Shown: positions 44,321 through 53,193 of the stretch, in pieces
Layout: each line of letters begins with the position of its first letter
Position numbering within the stretch: position 1 is the first letter of the stretch
DNA from: Enterococcaceae bacterium OF42-14pH9A
Lineage (GTDB): Bacteria > Bacillota > Bacilli > Lactobacillales > Enterococcaceae
NCBI GenBank assembly: GCA_027692465.1
Contig: JAQEYU010000003.1
Span: forward strand, 1-64,000
DNA length: 64,000 bases
Reading direction: 5' to 3'
Notes under the pieces: model-generated
Told to the model about the DNA's origin: nothing
Seen by the model: the letters and a program-made list of their open reading frames with translations, nothing else
Databases searched by the model: none
Position numbers and translations under genes: made by a program

Positions 44321-44336
44321 TGGCATGAAAATTGCT
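44321..44336 (+). promoter_or_regulatory. Sigma-54 promoter (-24/-12) of the HAD phosphatase gene
   Basis: TGGCAT-GAAAA-TTGCT differs from the sigma-54 consensus TGGCAC-N5-TTGCW at one position. The start site should be near 44347, just before the AGGAGG site of the next gene. Confidence 0.75.
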
Positions 44337-44360
44337 CCTATCTAGATAGGAGGTGCAGAT

Positions 44361-45179
44361 ATGAAATTGATTGCAATCGATTTAGATGGAACATTGTTGG
44401 ACACAAATCATCAGTTATCAGACAAAAATAAAGCAGCAGTACGTAGAGCGCATGATGCTGGTATCATAATTGTAATAGCGACCGGACGTTCCTTGTTCTC
44501 TGTAAAAGAAATTTTTGCTGATCTGGCAATCGATGGTTACATGATCGCATTGAATGGCAGTTTCATTGCCAAAATAGACAAAAGGCAACAGGTGACAAAA
44601 CTTTTTAGGGAAAGGGTCGACAGAAAGAAACTAATTCAGGCTTTTGAAATCGCCATGGAGCATCAGATTACCTTTATTGCGACCAATGAGTTGGGTAGTG
44701 ACCGGGTATTGATAGAGGATGGAAACGAACTTGTTCAAGAATTTCTGGTAAATCGTCCGGATTTGAGAAATCGTCAGATCAATGAAATGGCAAGCTTGCT
44801 TTCAGAGAGGTTCAATGAGTATCTGAAAGCAGCCTTTACAAATAAAGATCGCGAAAGACTGATAGAACTACGAAGCAATCTACAGGAAAAGGGAATCGAC
44901 ACAATTTTTTCTGATACGTATTACATCGAGTTTCTTCCTTACGGTGTAAACAAAGGGACAGCACTGGGACGCTTATGTGAGTATATACAATTGCCACTTT
45001 CGGAGACAGCCGCATTTGGTGATCAGGAGAATGATATTGAAATGCTGCAGATGAGCGGAGTCGGGCTCGCTATGGGCAATGCTCAACCTAATGTTAAGGC
45101 TGCTGCAGACAGGATTACCATGGATAACGATCATAACGGTGTAGCTGACGGAATTTTGAATTTTTTATTGAAAGAATAG
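44361..45179 (+). CDS. Cof-type HAD-IIB sugar phosphatase
   Basis: A 272-residue HAD hydrolase. Motif I is DLDGTLLD (nucleophile D8), motif II ATGRS, motif III Lys in the FLPYGVNKGTAL stretch, and motif IV GDQENDIEML, with a C2B cap between. Family members dephosphorylate sugar phosphates. Because the gene has its own sigma-54 promoter and immediately precedes the PTS operon, it probably acts on a phosphorylated sugar that the PTS brings in (inference). A strong AGGAGG site precedes ATG at 44361. Confidence 0.92.
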   Translation: MKLIAIDLDGTLLDTNHQLSDKNKAAVRRAHDAGIIIVIATGRSLFSVKEIFADLAIDGYMIALNGSFIAKIDKRQQVTKLFRERVDRKKLIQAFEIAMEHQITFIATNELGSDRVLIEDGNELVQEFLVNRPDLRNRQINEMASLLSERFNEYLKAAFTNKDRERLIELRSNLQEKGIDTIFSDTYYIEFLPYGVNKGTALGRLCEYIQLPLSETAAFGDQENDIEMLQMSGVGLAMGNAQPNVKAAADRITMDNDHNGVADGILNFLLKE

Positions 45180-45192
45180 TTCGACAGATTTT

Positions 45193-45208
45193 TGGCACAG
45201 AAATTGCT
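45193..45208 (+). promoter_or_regulatory. Sigma-54 promoter (-24/-12) of the PTS operon
   Basis: TGGCAC-AGAAA-TTGCT is an exact sigma-54 match. It sits 13 bases after the phosphatase stop codon and about 40 bases before the EIIB start. Confidence 0.85.
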
Positions 45209-45245
45209 TTTAAAGAAATGCAAATAAATAAAGGAGGAATCTTCA

Positions 45246-45737
45246 ATGATTTCAATGATTCGTATCGATGACCGCCTGGTACACGGGCAGGTAGCTGTAA
45301 AATGGTCAAAACAACTGAATGTTAGCCGTATTGTAGTAGTGAGTGATGTGATTGCCCAAAATGAAATTCAGACCAGCGCCTTGAAAATGGCTGCCCCCGC
45401 AGGAGTAAAGGTTGCTGTACTAACAATCGCCAAGGCTATCGGGATTCTAAATGATCCTCGTTCAAAAGACTTGCGTATTCTGGTAGTGACAAATGATCCA
45501 AAAGTAGTTGCAGAATTACTGCCACAACTGGAAGAAAAAAATCTATTTCTGAATATGGCCAACTATGGCCGAATCGGTGGTGCCTTGTCTGATAAGGAAA
45601 AAATCACCGAAACTGTTTATTTATCTCCGGAAGACAAACAAGTCGTTCAATCGATTTTCGACATGGGGTATGATTTTAAATACCAGCCTCTGCCGGATGA
45701 TACACCACAGTCTTTAAAACAACTGGTAGGAGGTTGA
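45246..45737 (+). CDS. PTS mannose-family EIIB component
   Basis: A 163-residue cytoplasmic EIIB. The phosphorylated histidine is H13 in the signature IDDRLVHGQV. It passes phosphate from EIIA to the incoming sugar. GGAGG lies nine bases before ATG at 45246. It is the first gene of a sigma-54-driven operon IIB-IIC-IID-IIA-DUF2264-GH88. Sequence alone does not give the sugar, but the downstream enzymes point to an unsaturated-uronyl disaccharide, as in the hyaluronan PTS operons of streptococci. Confidence 0.95.
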   Translation: MISMIRIDDRLVHGQVAVKWSKQLNVSRIVVVSDVIAQNEIQTSALKMAAPAGVKVAVLTIAKAIGILNDPRSKDLRILVVTNDPKVVAELLPQLEEKNLFLNMANYGRIGGALSDKEKITETVYLSPEDKQVVQSIFDMGYDFKYQPLPDDTPQSLKQLVGG

Positions 45738-45742
45738 TGTAA

Positions 45743-46597
45743 ATGATAGTCGAAGCTTTAATTGTTGGGTTCGTTGTAGCCCTGGCTAAATTTTTGGACT
45801 GGTGGGGATCGACACAATTGGCCCGACCAATCTTTATTGTCGCATTACTCGGAATTATGTTGGGACATCCGACAGAAGGAATCATTCTTGGTGCACAATT
45901 GGAACTGATCTTTTTGGGTAATGTTTCGCTGGGTGGCGTCATGCCTTCTGATATTACGTTAGGGTCAATCTTTGGTGCAGCGTTCGCAATGATCGTCGGG
46001 TCTGATTTGAATGTTGCGATAGCTTTGGCAGTTCCAATCTCTATGTTGGGAACACTGTTGTACTCAGTAATGAAGATGGTTATCACTTCAATGGTCCCTC
46101 GATTCGAAAAGCACATCAAAGATCAAGACTATAAAGCCTTCAACCGATTGTGGCACATGCAGTTCTGGGGCTTTGAATTGGCATATTTCCTGTTGGGCTT
46201 TATCGTAATTTTGGCAGGTGCAGAAGCGGTCAAGGCTTTCGTTGAATGGCTGCCTGCTTGGGTGCAAAGTTCCATGACCGTAGCTTCAACGATGCTTCCA
46301 GCAATTGGCTTGGCGCTGTTGTTGAAAATGTTGTGGCAAAAATCTTTGGCACCTTATTACTTTCTCGGCTTCGCTCTCGGGGCCTTCTTCTTCTACCAAA
46401 AGGCGGTAGAAGTCAAAGATGGTGTGGTCACAACACAACCTTCCAGTATCCTGAGTCTGGTACAAATCGCTTTTATTGGTTTTATCGTAGCGGCGTTAGT
46501 TGTTATGGCTGAACTCAAGAGCAATAAACAAGCTCCGTCACAAAACGCAGCTGCTGTCGGCGGAGATGACGATGAGGAGGACTTTTTCAATGACTAA
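45743..46597 (+). CDS. PTS mannose-family EIIC component
   Basis: A 284-residue membrane protein with several hydrophobic segments and the family motif GAQLELIFLGNVSLGGVMPSD. Together with EIID it forms the sugar channel. The C-terminal tail is acidic (GGDDDEEDFFND). GGAGG lies 11 bases before ATG at 45743, six bases after EIIB. The coding end overlaps the EIID start by 8 bp. Confidence 0.95.
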   Translation: MIVEALIVGFVVALAKFLDWWGSTQLARPIFIVALLGIMLGHPTEGIILGAQLELIFLGNVSLGGVMPSDITLGSIFGAAFAMIVGSDLNVAIALAVPISMLGTLLYSVMKMVITSMVPRFEKHIKDQDYKAFNRLWHMQFWGFELAYFLLGFIVILAGAEAVKAFVEWLPAWVQSSMTVASTMLPAIGLALLLKMLWQKSLAPYYFLGFALGAFFFYQKAVEVKDGVVTTQPSSILSLVQIAFIGFIVAALVVMAELKSNKQAPSQNAAAVGGDDDEEDFFND

Positions 46598-47432
46598 AAA
46601 TGCAATGTTTAAGTTGGACAAGACAGAGCGGAAAACAATTTCAAAAATGTTTTGGCGCAACCAGTTTTTAATGTTTTGTACCAGCTATACGAAACAACAA
46701 GGGATTACTTTCGGATGGTTGATGGCACCATTTTTGCAGCGAATCTATGGCAAGGATACACCGGAGTTTTACGATGCGATGCAACGACATCTGGATTTCT
46801 TTAACACCGCTCCGGCAATGAATGGGTTCATCTCTGCTTTAAGTTTATCTATGGAAGAAGAAAATAAGCAGATGGTAGATGAAGGCAAATTTTTTGATCC
46901 AACTTCGATTTCTGCTTTGAAGACTTCTTTGATGGGACCTTTAGCCGGAATTGGGGATGCGATTTACTTGTCAGTTTTGCGGGTTATTGCAACTGGGGTG
47001 GCTTTGGGCTTGAGTGAAAAAGGCAGCTATTTGGGACCGATTTTGTTCCTGCTGATTGTCAACGTGCCAAATATGCTGATCCGGTGGTATACAACTGTGG
47101 TTGGATATAAAGCTGGTGGACAATTCATTTCTGATGCATTAAAGTCGGGAACTTTCCAAGCCATTACAAAGGGAGCAGCAGTTCTTGGTTTGATCATGAC
47201 AGGTGCTATGACCGCACAGTTTGTTACTTTTAAGACCAGCTTTACCGCTCAGCTTTCAGGTACGACCTTTAATTTGCAAAGTGTCTTTGATTCAATTCTT
47301 CCGGGACTGTTACCGCTGGGGATTACAATGATCTGCTTTGCTTATTTGCGAAAACACAACAAGCCGGTCACTGCATTGGTAGTGATGTTTATCGCTGCTG
47401 TGGTGCTGACTGTTTTAGGCATCGCCGGTTGA
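46590..47432 (+). CDS. PTS mannose-family EIID component
   Basis: A 280-residue EIID with the family features QGITFGWLMAPFL, the SLMGPLAGIGDA segment and a hydrophobic C-terminus. ATG at 46590 is chosen because GAGGAGG (46574-46580) lies just upstream inside the EIIC gene; the open frame further upstream has no site. The 8-bp overlap with EIIC suggests translational coupling. Confidence 0.95.
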   Translation: MTKNAMFKLDKTERKTISKMFWRNQFLMFCTSYTKQQGITFGWLMAPFLQRIYGKDTPEFYDAMQRHLDFFNTAPAMNGFISALSLSMEEENKQMVDEGKFFDPTSISALKTSLMGPLAGIGDAIYLSVLRVIATGVALGLSEKGSYLGPILFLLIVNVPNMLIRWYTTVVGYKAGGQFISDALKSGTFQAITKGAAVLGLIMTGAMTAQFVTFKTSFTAQLSGTTFNLQSVFDSILPGLLPLGITMICFAYLRKHNKPVTALVVMFIAAVVLTVLGIAG

Positions 47433-47437
47433 TAGAT

Positions 47438-47463
47438 GGCTGTCCAGGACTTTCCTGGCAGCC
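47438..47463 (+). other. Hairpin between the EIID and EIIA genes
   Basis: GGCTGTCCAGG and CCTGGCAGCC pair with one bulge around a 5-nt loop. No T run follows, so this is more likely a processing or stabilising hairpin than a terminator. It lies six bases after the EIID stop codon in the only sizeable gap (122 bp) of the operon. Confidence 0.6.
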
Positions 47464-47554
47464 AATACATATTTGTTCTGTTGACTGAGAAGTTTTTCAT
47501 TAACATTGGGCTTTCTACGGTCAGTGGAAGTATGGAATTTTTGAAAGAGGGAAA

Positions 47555-47968
47555 ATGATGAAAAAAAAATATTTTTTGATCTCACATAATGAATACGCCT
47601 TGGGTCTAAAAAAAGCGCTGGAAATGATTGTCGGCGAACAAGCAAATTTGACTGCTTATGGTTTAATGCCTGGCGGACATCCAGATGACATCGCCAATGA
47701 AATTGAAAAGCAAATTGACGATGAAACGCAGGTTGTGATTCTTGGCGATATCGCCGGGGGAAGCGTATGTAATTCATGTTTGCCTTTGACTACAAAACCA
47801 AATGTGGTTCTGGTGACAGGTACAAATCTTCCGTTGGCAATGGAAATTGTAGTAGCTCAGATCAGTGACAAACAGGCAATTGATACGATTATAGCGGCTT
47901 GCCGTGAAGGTATGAGAACATTGACTTTAGAACTTACTAATGAGGATGGTGGGGATGATTTCTTCTAA
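47555..47968 (+). CDS. PTS mannose-family EIIA component
   Basis: A 137-residue cytoplasmic EIIA; the phosphorylated histidine is H11 in FLISHNEYALGLKKALEM. It takes phosphate from HPr. Two ATG codons in a row (47555 and 47558) are possible. The AGAGGG site is better spaced for the second, so the protein may be one residue shorter. It overlaps the DUF2264 gene by 14 bp. Confidence 0.93.
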   Translation: MMKKKYFLISHNEYALGLKKALEMIVGEQANLTAYGLMPGGHPDDIANEIEKQIDDETQVVILGDIAGGSVCNSCLPLTTKPNVVLVTGTNLPLAMEIVVAQISDKQAIDTIIAACREGMRTLTLELTNEDGGDDFF

Positions 47969-49763
47969 TAGAAAAAATCTTACTACTCGTGAAGACTTGA
48001 GCATTTGGCTGGATGAAATGCTGCCCAAAGATTTCAGTTACTTGGAGCAGTCCGGGGCAGGCTATTTGAAGGAAATCCGTTGCTTTGAATCCGTGATGCG
48101 CCCAATGTGGGGGCTGTTTCCGAAATATGCCGGCAGAGATGATTTTAACGGCTTCGCACAAGAGCCGATTTTTCAGGACTTTCAAGAACTGGTGAAAGCG
48201 AAGCACTTGCCGCATTTTTCGACTGAAAATCGACAAATTGCTGTTGAAGTTGGTGTGCTGGGATATGTGATTGGGACATTCGGAGAGAAATTTTTGGGAC
48301 TTTTTTCACCAGAGGAACAGGATTATCTCCTGCAATGGTTAAGCGGCATTAATACGATTGACTTTCCTCCGGGAAACTGGTATTTCTTCCTGATATTGGT
48401 CAATACGGCTCTGAAAAAGTCAGGAGCAGAGTATTCCGAGATTCGATTACAGGCAGCTTTAGACGGCATTGAGAGTTTTTACCTTGGGGAGGGATGGTAT
48501 TCAGACGGAGACAATCAGCAGCGGGACTACTATGTTTCCTTTGCCTTTCATTTTTACGGTCTATTGTACTGCCGTTTCGGAGATTCTGATATTGCTGAGC
48601 GATTTCAAGGACGCGCCTTGCGTTTTGCAGAGGATTTTAAGTATTGGTTTGACAATTCAGGCCGGTCATTGCCATTTGGACGAAGCATGACCTATCGTTT
48701 TGCTCATGTGTCTTTCTGGGCAGCATTGGTAGTGACTGGAGTTTATCGAAAAGCCACCTGCTCATTAGGTGAGATCAAGCAAATGCTGTTAGATAATTTA
48801 CGATTTTGGCAGAAGCAGCCGATTACTCTGCCTGGCGAAAATAATCTTTCTATCGGCTACGGGTATAATAATCTGATTATGTCGGAGGATTACAATGCTC
48901 CGGCTTCACCAATGTGGGCGTTTAAAAGCTTTATTATTTTGGAATTACCGGATGAGGATATCTTTTGGCAGGTACCAGAACAATCACCGGTCAAAACATC
49001 TTTAATCAGTCAGCCTCATGCTGGATTTATTCTTCAGACTAATCAGGACCAAACAATTGCGTTGAGTTGTTCGCAATATGCCATTAGTCCGGGTCTCTAT
49101 CATGGACGGGAAAAATATAGCAAATTTGCTTATTCTACTTATTTCGGTTTCAATATCGTCCGGGATAATCAAGGTTTGGAGCAGTTTGCAATTGATTCGA
49201 CACTGGCTTTCAGCCTGCCTAATACAAACCAATTTCAAGCGCGAGGGCCGATTATCAGTGGAAAGACTTATGACAGATACTCTGTCAGTCAGTGGCAGGT
49301 TTATGACAGAATCCAAGTGACGACTTATTTGCTTCCTGTAGACAGTTGCGGGCACATCCGGATCCATGAAGTCTTTACTCCCATTTCGGTAGTATGTGTG
49401 GAAGGTGGTTTTCCATTGCTGGATTGGAATCAAAAGTATCATCAACCGGAATTGACAGAACGCAGTTGTATTCTGCAAAATAATTCCGGCTATTCACAGA
49501 TTACCGACTTACTAACGAACAGAAAACCACGGGTCACACAGCAAGGACCCAATAGCAATATCTACTCTCCTGAGAAAAATGCTGTGCCTACATTGTTTGA
49601 CAAGCTTTCAGCCGGAAGAAACGTGTTGGCATCATATGTGGTCGCAAACCCCCAAAAAACGGTGAAGCCATCGTCGGAAGTAAAAATTATTATTAATGAG
49701 AAAACGGATTATTTCTGTGTTATCACTGATAAAATCATGGAAATCAAAAAGGAGCGATTTTGA
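47955..49763 (+). CDS. DUF2264 family protein, probable glycan-active enzyme
   Basis: A 602-residue protein of the DUF2264 family (PF10022). The conserved stretches VMRPMWGLFP, GNWYFFLILVNTAL, GEGWYSDGDNQQRDYY and SFAFHFYGLLYC are present, in an (alpha/alpha)-barrel-like N-terminal half followed by a beta-rich C-terminal half. Relatives occur in plant- and host-glycan operons and are thought to act on uronic-acid-containing glycans; the reaction here is not established. No signal peptide is seen. ATG at 47955 is taken because GAGG lies nine bases upstream. It is coupled to EIIA before it and to GH88 after it. Confidence 0.88.
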   Translation: MISSNRKNLTTREDLSIWLDEMLPKDFSYLEQSGAGYLKEIRCFESVMRPMWGLFPKYAGRDDFNGFAQEPIFQDFQELVKAKHLPHFSTENRQIAVEVGVLGYVIGTFGEKFLGLFSPEEQDYLLQWLSGINTIDFPPGNWYFFLILVNTALKKSGAEYSEIRLQAALDGIESFYLGEGWYSDGDNQQRDYYVSFAFHFYGLLYCRFGDSDIAERFQGRALRFAEDFKYWFDNSGRSLPFGRSMTYRFAHVSFWAALVVTGVYRKATCSLGEIKQMLLDNLRFWQKQPITLPGENNLSIGYGYNNLIMSEDYNAPASPMWAFKSFIILELPDEDIFWQVPEQSPVKTSLISQPHAGFILQTNQDQTIALSCSQYAISPGLYHGREKYSKFAYSTYFGFNIVRDNQGLEQFAIDSTLAFSLPNTNQFQARGPIISGKTYDRYSVSQWQVYDRIQVTTYLLPVDSCGHIRIHEVFTPISVVCVEGGFPLLDWNQKYHQPELTERSCILQNNSGYSQITDLLTNRKPRVTQQGPNSNIYSPEKNAVPTLFDKLSAGRNVLASYVVANPQKTVKPSSEVKIIINEKTDYFCVITDKIMEIKKERF

Positions 49764-50896
49764 TGTTTACAGAGGAAACAAAACAATGGGCGCGAGAAGT
49801 TTTAGAAAAAATGGACCATAAGCTTTCAGAATCAGCTGAGCGTTTGGGTAATAAGGTACCTTATATTCCTGATGAGGAGACCGGCAAGTATGAAGTAGAC
49901 ATGGTAGCAAAAGAAGCTGTCTGGTGGACCAATGGCTTTTGGGCAGGGATAATGTGGCAAATGTATCATGCCACAGAAAAAGAACTGTACAAGAAAACCG
50001 CAGAGGCCAATGAAGAACGTATGGATGCAGCTTTTGATATCTATACAGGCTTACATCATGATGTTGGTTTTATGTGGCTGCATCTCTCTGTCGCCAACTA
50101 TCGACTGACCGGAAACGAACGTTCAAAAGCCCGCGGGCTACATGCTGCTCATTTGCTGGCAGGACGTTATAATCCACGTGGCAAGTTCATCCGTTCTTGG
50201 AATCGAGACCGTTCCGGTTGGGTGATCATTGATTCTATGCTGAACATCCCCTTGTTGTACTGGGCACGCGACACCATCGAAGATCCTCGTTTCGGTTATG
50301 TGGCAGAGGACCATGCTGATAAAGTGATGAAAGATATTGTGCGGCCGGATGGTTCAGTCAATCATATCGGCGTGTTTGATCCGACCAATGGTGATCTTTT
50401 AGAGACACCGGCGGGACAAGGATACGCTTCTGGCTCTTCTTGGTCCCGAGGACAGTCATGGGCATTGTATGGTTTTGCCCTGAGCTATCTGCATACTGGT
50501 AAAAAAGAGTATCTCGATACCGCAAAAAAAGTTGCACATTACTTTATTTCGGAGGTTTCCAAAACCGGTTGGATTCCGTTGGTGGATTTCCGTGCGCCTA
50601 AAGAACCGGTGATGTGGGATACATCTGCGGGTATGTGTGCAGCTTGCGGACTATTGGAAATTGCTAAACATGTGGATGAATATGAACGAGACTTGTACGT
50701 GGAAGCTGCAGTCAACATCTTGAGAGCGACTGAAGAAAAGTACGCAATCTACGAGACGGAAAGAGACGGTCTGATCGATATGCAGACTGCGGATTACCAT
50801 TCCGAGCATTGGACCCATATGCCCATCATTTATGGGGACTACTATTTTGTGGAGGCTATTTTACGTTTGTTGGATAAAGATTTTCTAATTTGGTGA
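49763..50896 (+). CDS. Unsaturated glucuronyl hydrolase, GH88
   Basis: A 377-residue GH88 enzyme that hydrates and opens the 4,5-unsaturated uronic acid at the non-reducing end of lyase-derived oligosaccharides. The two catalytic aspartates are seen as D100 in LHHDVGFMW and D157 in IIDSMLNIPLLYWA (D88 and D149 in the Bacillus enzyme). No signal peptide. ATG at 49763 overlaps the DUF2264 stop (TGATG) and has GGAG eight bases upstream. Its place behind a mannose-type PTS resembles streptococcal hyaluronan operons, but no polysaccharide lyase gene is in this window. Confidence 0.94.
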   Translation: MFTEETKQWAREVLEKMDHKLSESAERLGNKVPYIPDEETGKYEVDMVAKEAVWWTNGFWAGIMWQMYHATEKELYKKTAEANEERMDAAFDIYTGLHHDVGFMWLHLSVANYRLTGNERSKARGLHAAHLLAGRYNPRGKFIRSWNRDRSGWVIIDSMLNIPLLYWARDTIEDPRFGYVAEDHADKVMKDIVRPDGSVNHIGVFDPTNGDLLETPAGQGYASGSSWSRGQSWALYGFALSYLHTGKKEYLDTAKKVAHYFISEVSKTGWIPLVDFRAPKEPVMWDTSAGMCAACGLLEIAKHVDEYERDLYVEAAVNILRATEEKYAIYETERDGLIDMQTADYHSEHWTHMPIIYGDYYFVEAILRLLDKDFLIW

Positions 50897-50919
50897 TCTT
50901 GTATATGTATAAAGGAAGA

Positions 50920-50948
50920 AGACTTAAGGCAGATCCTTGAGTCTTTTT
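50920..50948 (+). terminator. Terminator or attenuator between GH88 and GH36
   Basis: AGACTTAAGG pairs with CCTTGAGTCT (one G-T pair) around a 5-nt loop and is followed by a T run. It lies 23 bases after the GH88 stop, within an 84-bp gap, so it may end the operon or only reduce downstream expression. Confidence 0.75.
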
Positions 50949-50980
50949 CTGCAATAGCAGTAGTTGAAGGAGCATAATTT

Positions 50981-53176
50981 ATGAATATCAAAGCAAGGCA
51001 TACGCTGCAGTTGACAACGGAAAAGACGCAGCTGAATTTGGTAGTTTTGGAGACTGGTCATGTCATATGGGGCTATCTGGGCAGACGCTTTTCGGATGCA
51101 GCTGATGAATCGGGACCAGAGTTGGATTATGTTGCTCACGAGATCGCCCGGGCCAGCTATATGGCCGATACTGACAATCTCAAAGATTACAAGCTAGAGC
51201 AGCTGCCTCTACTTTATCCTGCATATGGCAACACGGATTTGGGGATGCCAGCGCACTCGGAGTGTTTTCCCGATGGCAGCCGAGTGAGTGATTTTCGTTA
51301 TGAAAGTCATTGTTACGTGAAAGAAAAACCGATACTTGACGGACTGCCCAGTGCTTTTGCTGATGTGAGTCAAACGCTGATCGTGAGCCTAAAAGAAACA
51401 ATAAGCGGAGACTCGCTGCAGATTATACTGACAGCTTACCCGGAATATGATGTATATACTCAATCGGTTTCATATCATCGTAAGGATCAGGGGTCTCTCA
51501 AACTTGAGGAATTGACATCTTTGAACCTCAGCTTCTTGAGGGATGATTTCGATTTGTTGACATTGAGTGGTGCTTGGGGACGTGAAAATGAGATTTGTCG
51601 TCGAGCATTAGTGCAGGGAGTCCAAGGACTGGAGAGTCGCCGCGGTGCCAGCGGCCATGGTCAAAATCCCTTCTTCTGTTTATGTGATCCGGAGGTAACC
51701 GAAGATCATGGCGATTTAGTCGCCGGTACCCTTTTGTACAGTGGAAATTTCAAAGTATTGGCTCAAGTAGATATGCATCAGAATACCCGCGTGCAATTGG
51801 GCATTCAGCCGGATAATTTTTCATGGCACTTGGAAGAAGGAGAATCTTTTACTACACCAGAAGCTGTATTTATGAGCTGTACAGACGGATTGGATCAGAT
51901 GAGTCGTCGATTTCACCGCTTTTTCAGTGAGTGTGTCATCCGCAGTAGCTGGAAAAAACGTCAGCGTCCTGTGCTGATAAACAATTGGGAAGCCACTTAT
52001 TTTGATTTTGACAAGCAGACTCTTTGTGATTTAGCTGAAGCAGCCGTTGAAGTCGGTGTGGAATTATTTGTATTGGATGATGGGTGGTTCGGACAACGAA
52101 ATGATGATACTTCATCTTTGGGAGACTGGTTTCCAAATGTCGAGAAACTAGGGGGCAGCTTGCAAGATTTCATCCATAGCATCAAGAAAAAAGGTCTACT
52201 GTTCGGGCTTTGGCTGGAGCCGGAAATGATTTCAGAGAATAGCCGTCTGTATCAAGAGCATCCTGACTGGGTAATTCAGGTCCCAGGTCGAAAACCGCAA
52301 GCGGTCCGTAATCAGTTTGTGCTGGATTTGAGCAGGAGCGAAATCCAGGATTATCTAATCAGTATATTGGATACTCTATTGACTGAAAATGACATAGACT
52401 ATATCAAATGGGATATGAACCGCAATTTGACTGATTTATACTCACCGACACTGACACCTGATCGACAGTTGGAGATTTCTCATCGTTATATTTTGGGACT
52501 ATACCGAATCTTAGAAGAAATTACACACCGTCATCCGCAGGTATTGTTCGAAAGCTGTGCCGGTGGGGGTGGGAGATTTGATGGTGGTATGCTGTTTTAT
52601 ATGCCTCAGATCTGGACCAGTGATGACACGGACGCCATTGCCCGCTTGAATATTCAAAAGGGAACTGCTCTTGTCTATCCCCCGGCAGCCATGGGTTGTC
52701 ATATTTCAGCTGTACCCAACCATCAAGTCGGTCGGATTACCAGTATGGAGACCCGTAATGCGGTGGCCCAGCAAGGAAATTTTGGTCTGGAATTGAGCTT
52801 GTTGACGTTATCAGAGGCTGAAAAAGCAAAGTGTAAAGAATTGATTGCTGTTTATAAAGAAAATCGTCAGATACTGCAATTTGGAGAGCAATCCCGTTTG
52901 AAGGTGTACGATGAGGCAAATGAAGCTGCTTGGCAGAAAATCGGATCAGATGGAGAAGTCATTGTGACACATATAAATATCCTGAACAAACCCAATACCG
53001 TTCCCAAACGTCTGCGTCTCAAGCATCTGGATTTTCAACAGCGGTACCGGATCAACGATGACGATATCCGCAGTGGTGGGGAGCTCATGCAGATTGGACT
53101 GATGATCCCGCCAACGGTAGAGGATTTCGTCGCTGTAACATGGACGTTGCACCCTTTGTCTGAGTGGAAAAAATAA
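50981..53176 (+). CDS. Alpha-galactosidase, GH36 (AgaB-like)
   Basis: A 731-residue GH36 alpha-galactosidase. The nucleophile is D478 in YIKWDMNR and the acid/base D548 in WTSDDTDAI; both residue numbers equal those of Geobacillus AgaB-type enzymes. It is intracellular (no signal peptide). GAAGGAG precedes ATG at 50981. It starts the second group of the locus (GH36, galactose-binding-fold protein, two GH43), with spacing of 17 bp to the next gene. Confidence 0.96.
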   Translation: MNIKARHTLQLTTEKTQLNLVVLETGHVIWGYLGRRFSDAADESGPELDYVAHEIARASYMADTDNLKDYKLEQLPLLYPAYGNTDLGMPAHSECFPDGSRVSDFRYESHCYVKEKPILDGLPSAFADVSQTLIVSLKETISGDSLQIILTAYPEYDVYTQSVSYHRKDQGSLKLEELTSLNLSFLRDDFDLLTLSGAWGRENEICRRALVQGVQGLESRRGASGHGQNPFFCLCDPEVTEDHGDLVAGTLLYSGNFKVLAQVDMHQNTRVQLGIQPDNFSWHLEEGESFTTPEAVFMSCTDGLDQMSRRFHRFFSECVIRSSWKKRQRPVLINNWEATYFDFDKQTLCDLAEAAVEVGVELFVLDDGWFGQRNDDTSSLGDWFPNVEKLGGSLQDFIHSIKKKGLLFGLWLEPEMISENSRLYQEHPDWVIQVPGRKPQAVRNQFVLDLSRSEIQDYLISILDTLLTENDIDYIKWDMNRNLTDLYSPTLTPDRQLEISHRYILGLYRILEEITHRHPQVLFESCAGGGGRFDGGMLFYMPQIWTSDDTDAIARLNIQKGTALVYPPAAMGCHISAVPNHQVGRITSMETRNAVAQQGNFGLELSLLTLSEAEKAKCKELIAVYKENRQILQFGEQSRLKVYDEANEAAWQKIGSDGEVIVTHINILNKPNTVPKRLRLKHLDFQQRYRINDDDIRSGGELMQIGLMIPPTVEDFVAVTWTLHPLSEWKK

Positions 53177-53193
53177 ATGGAGGAAACATTATT

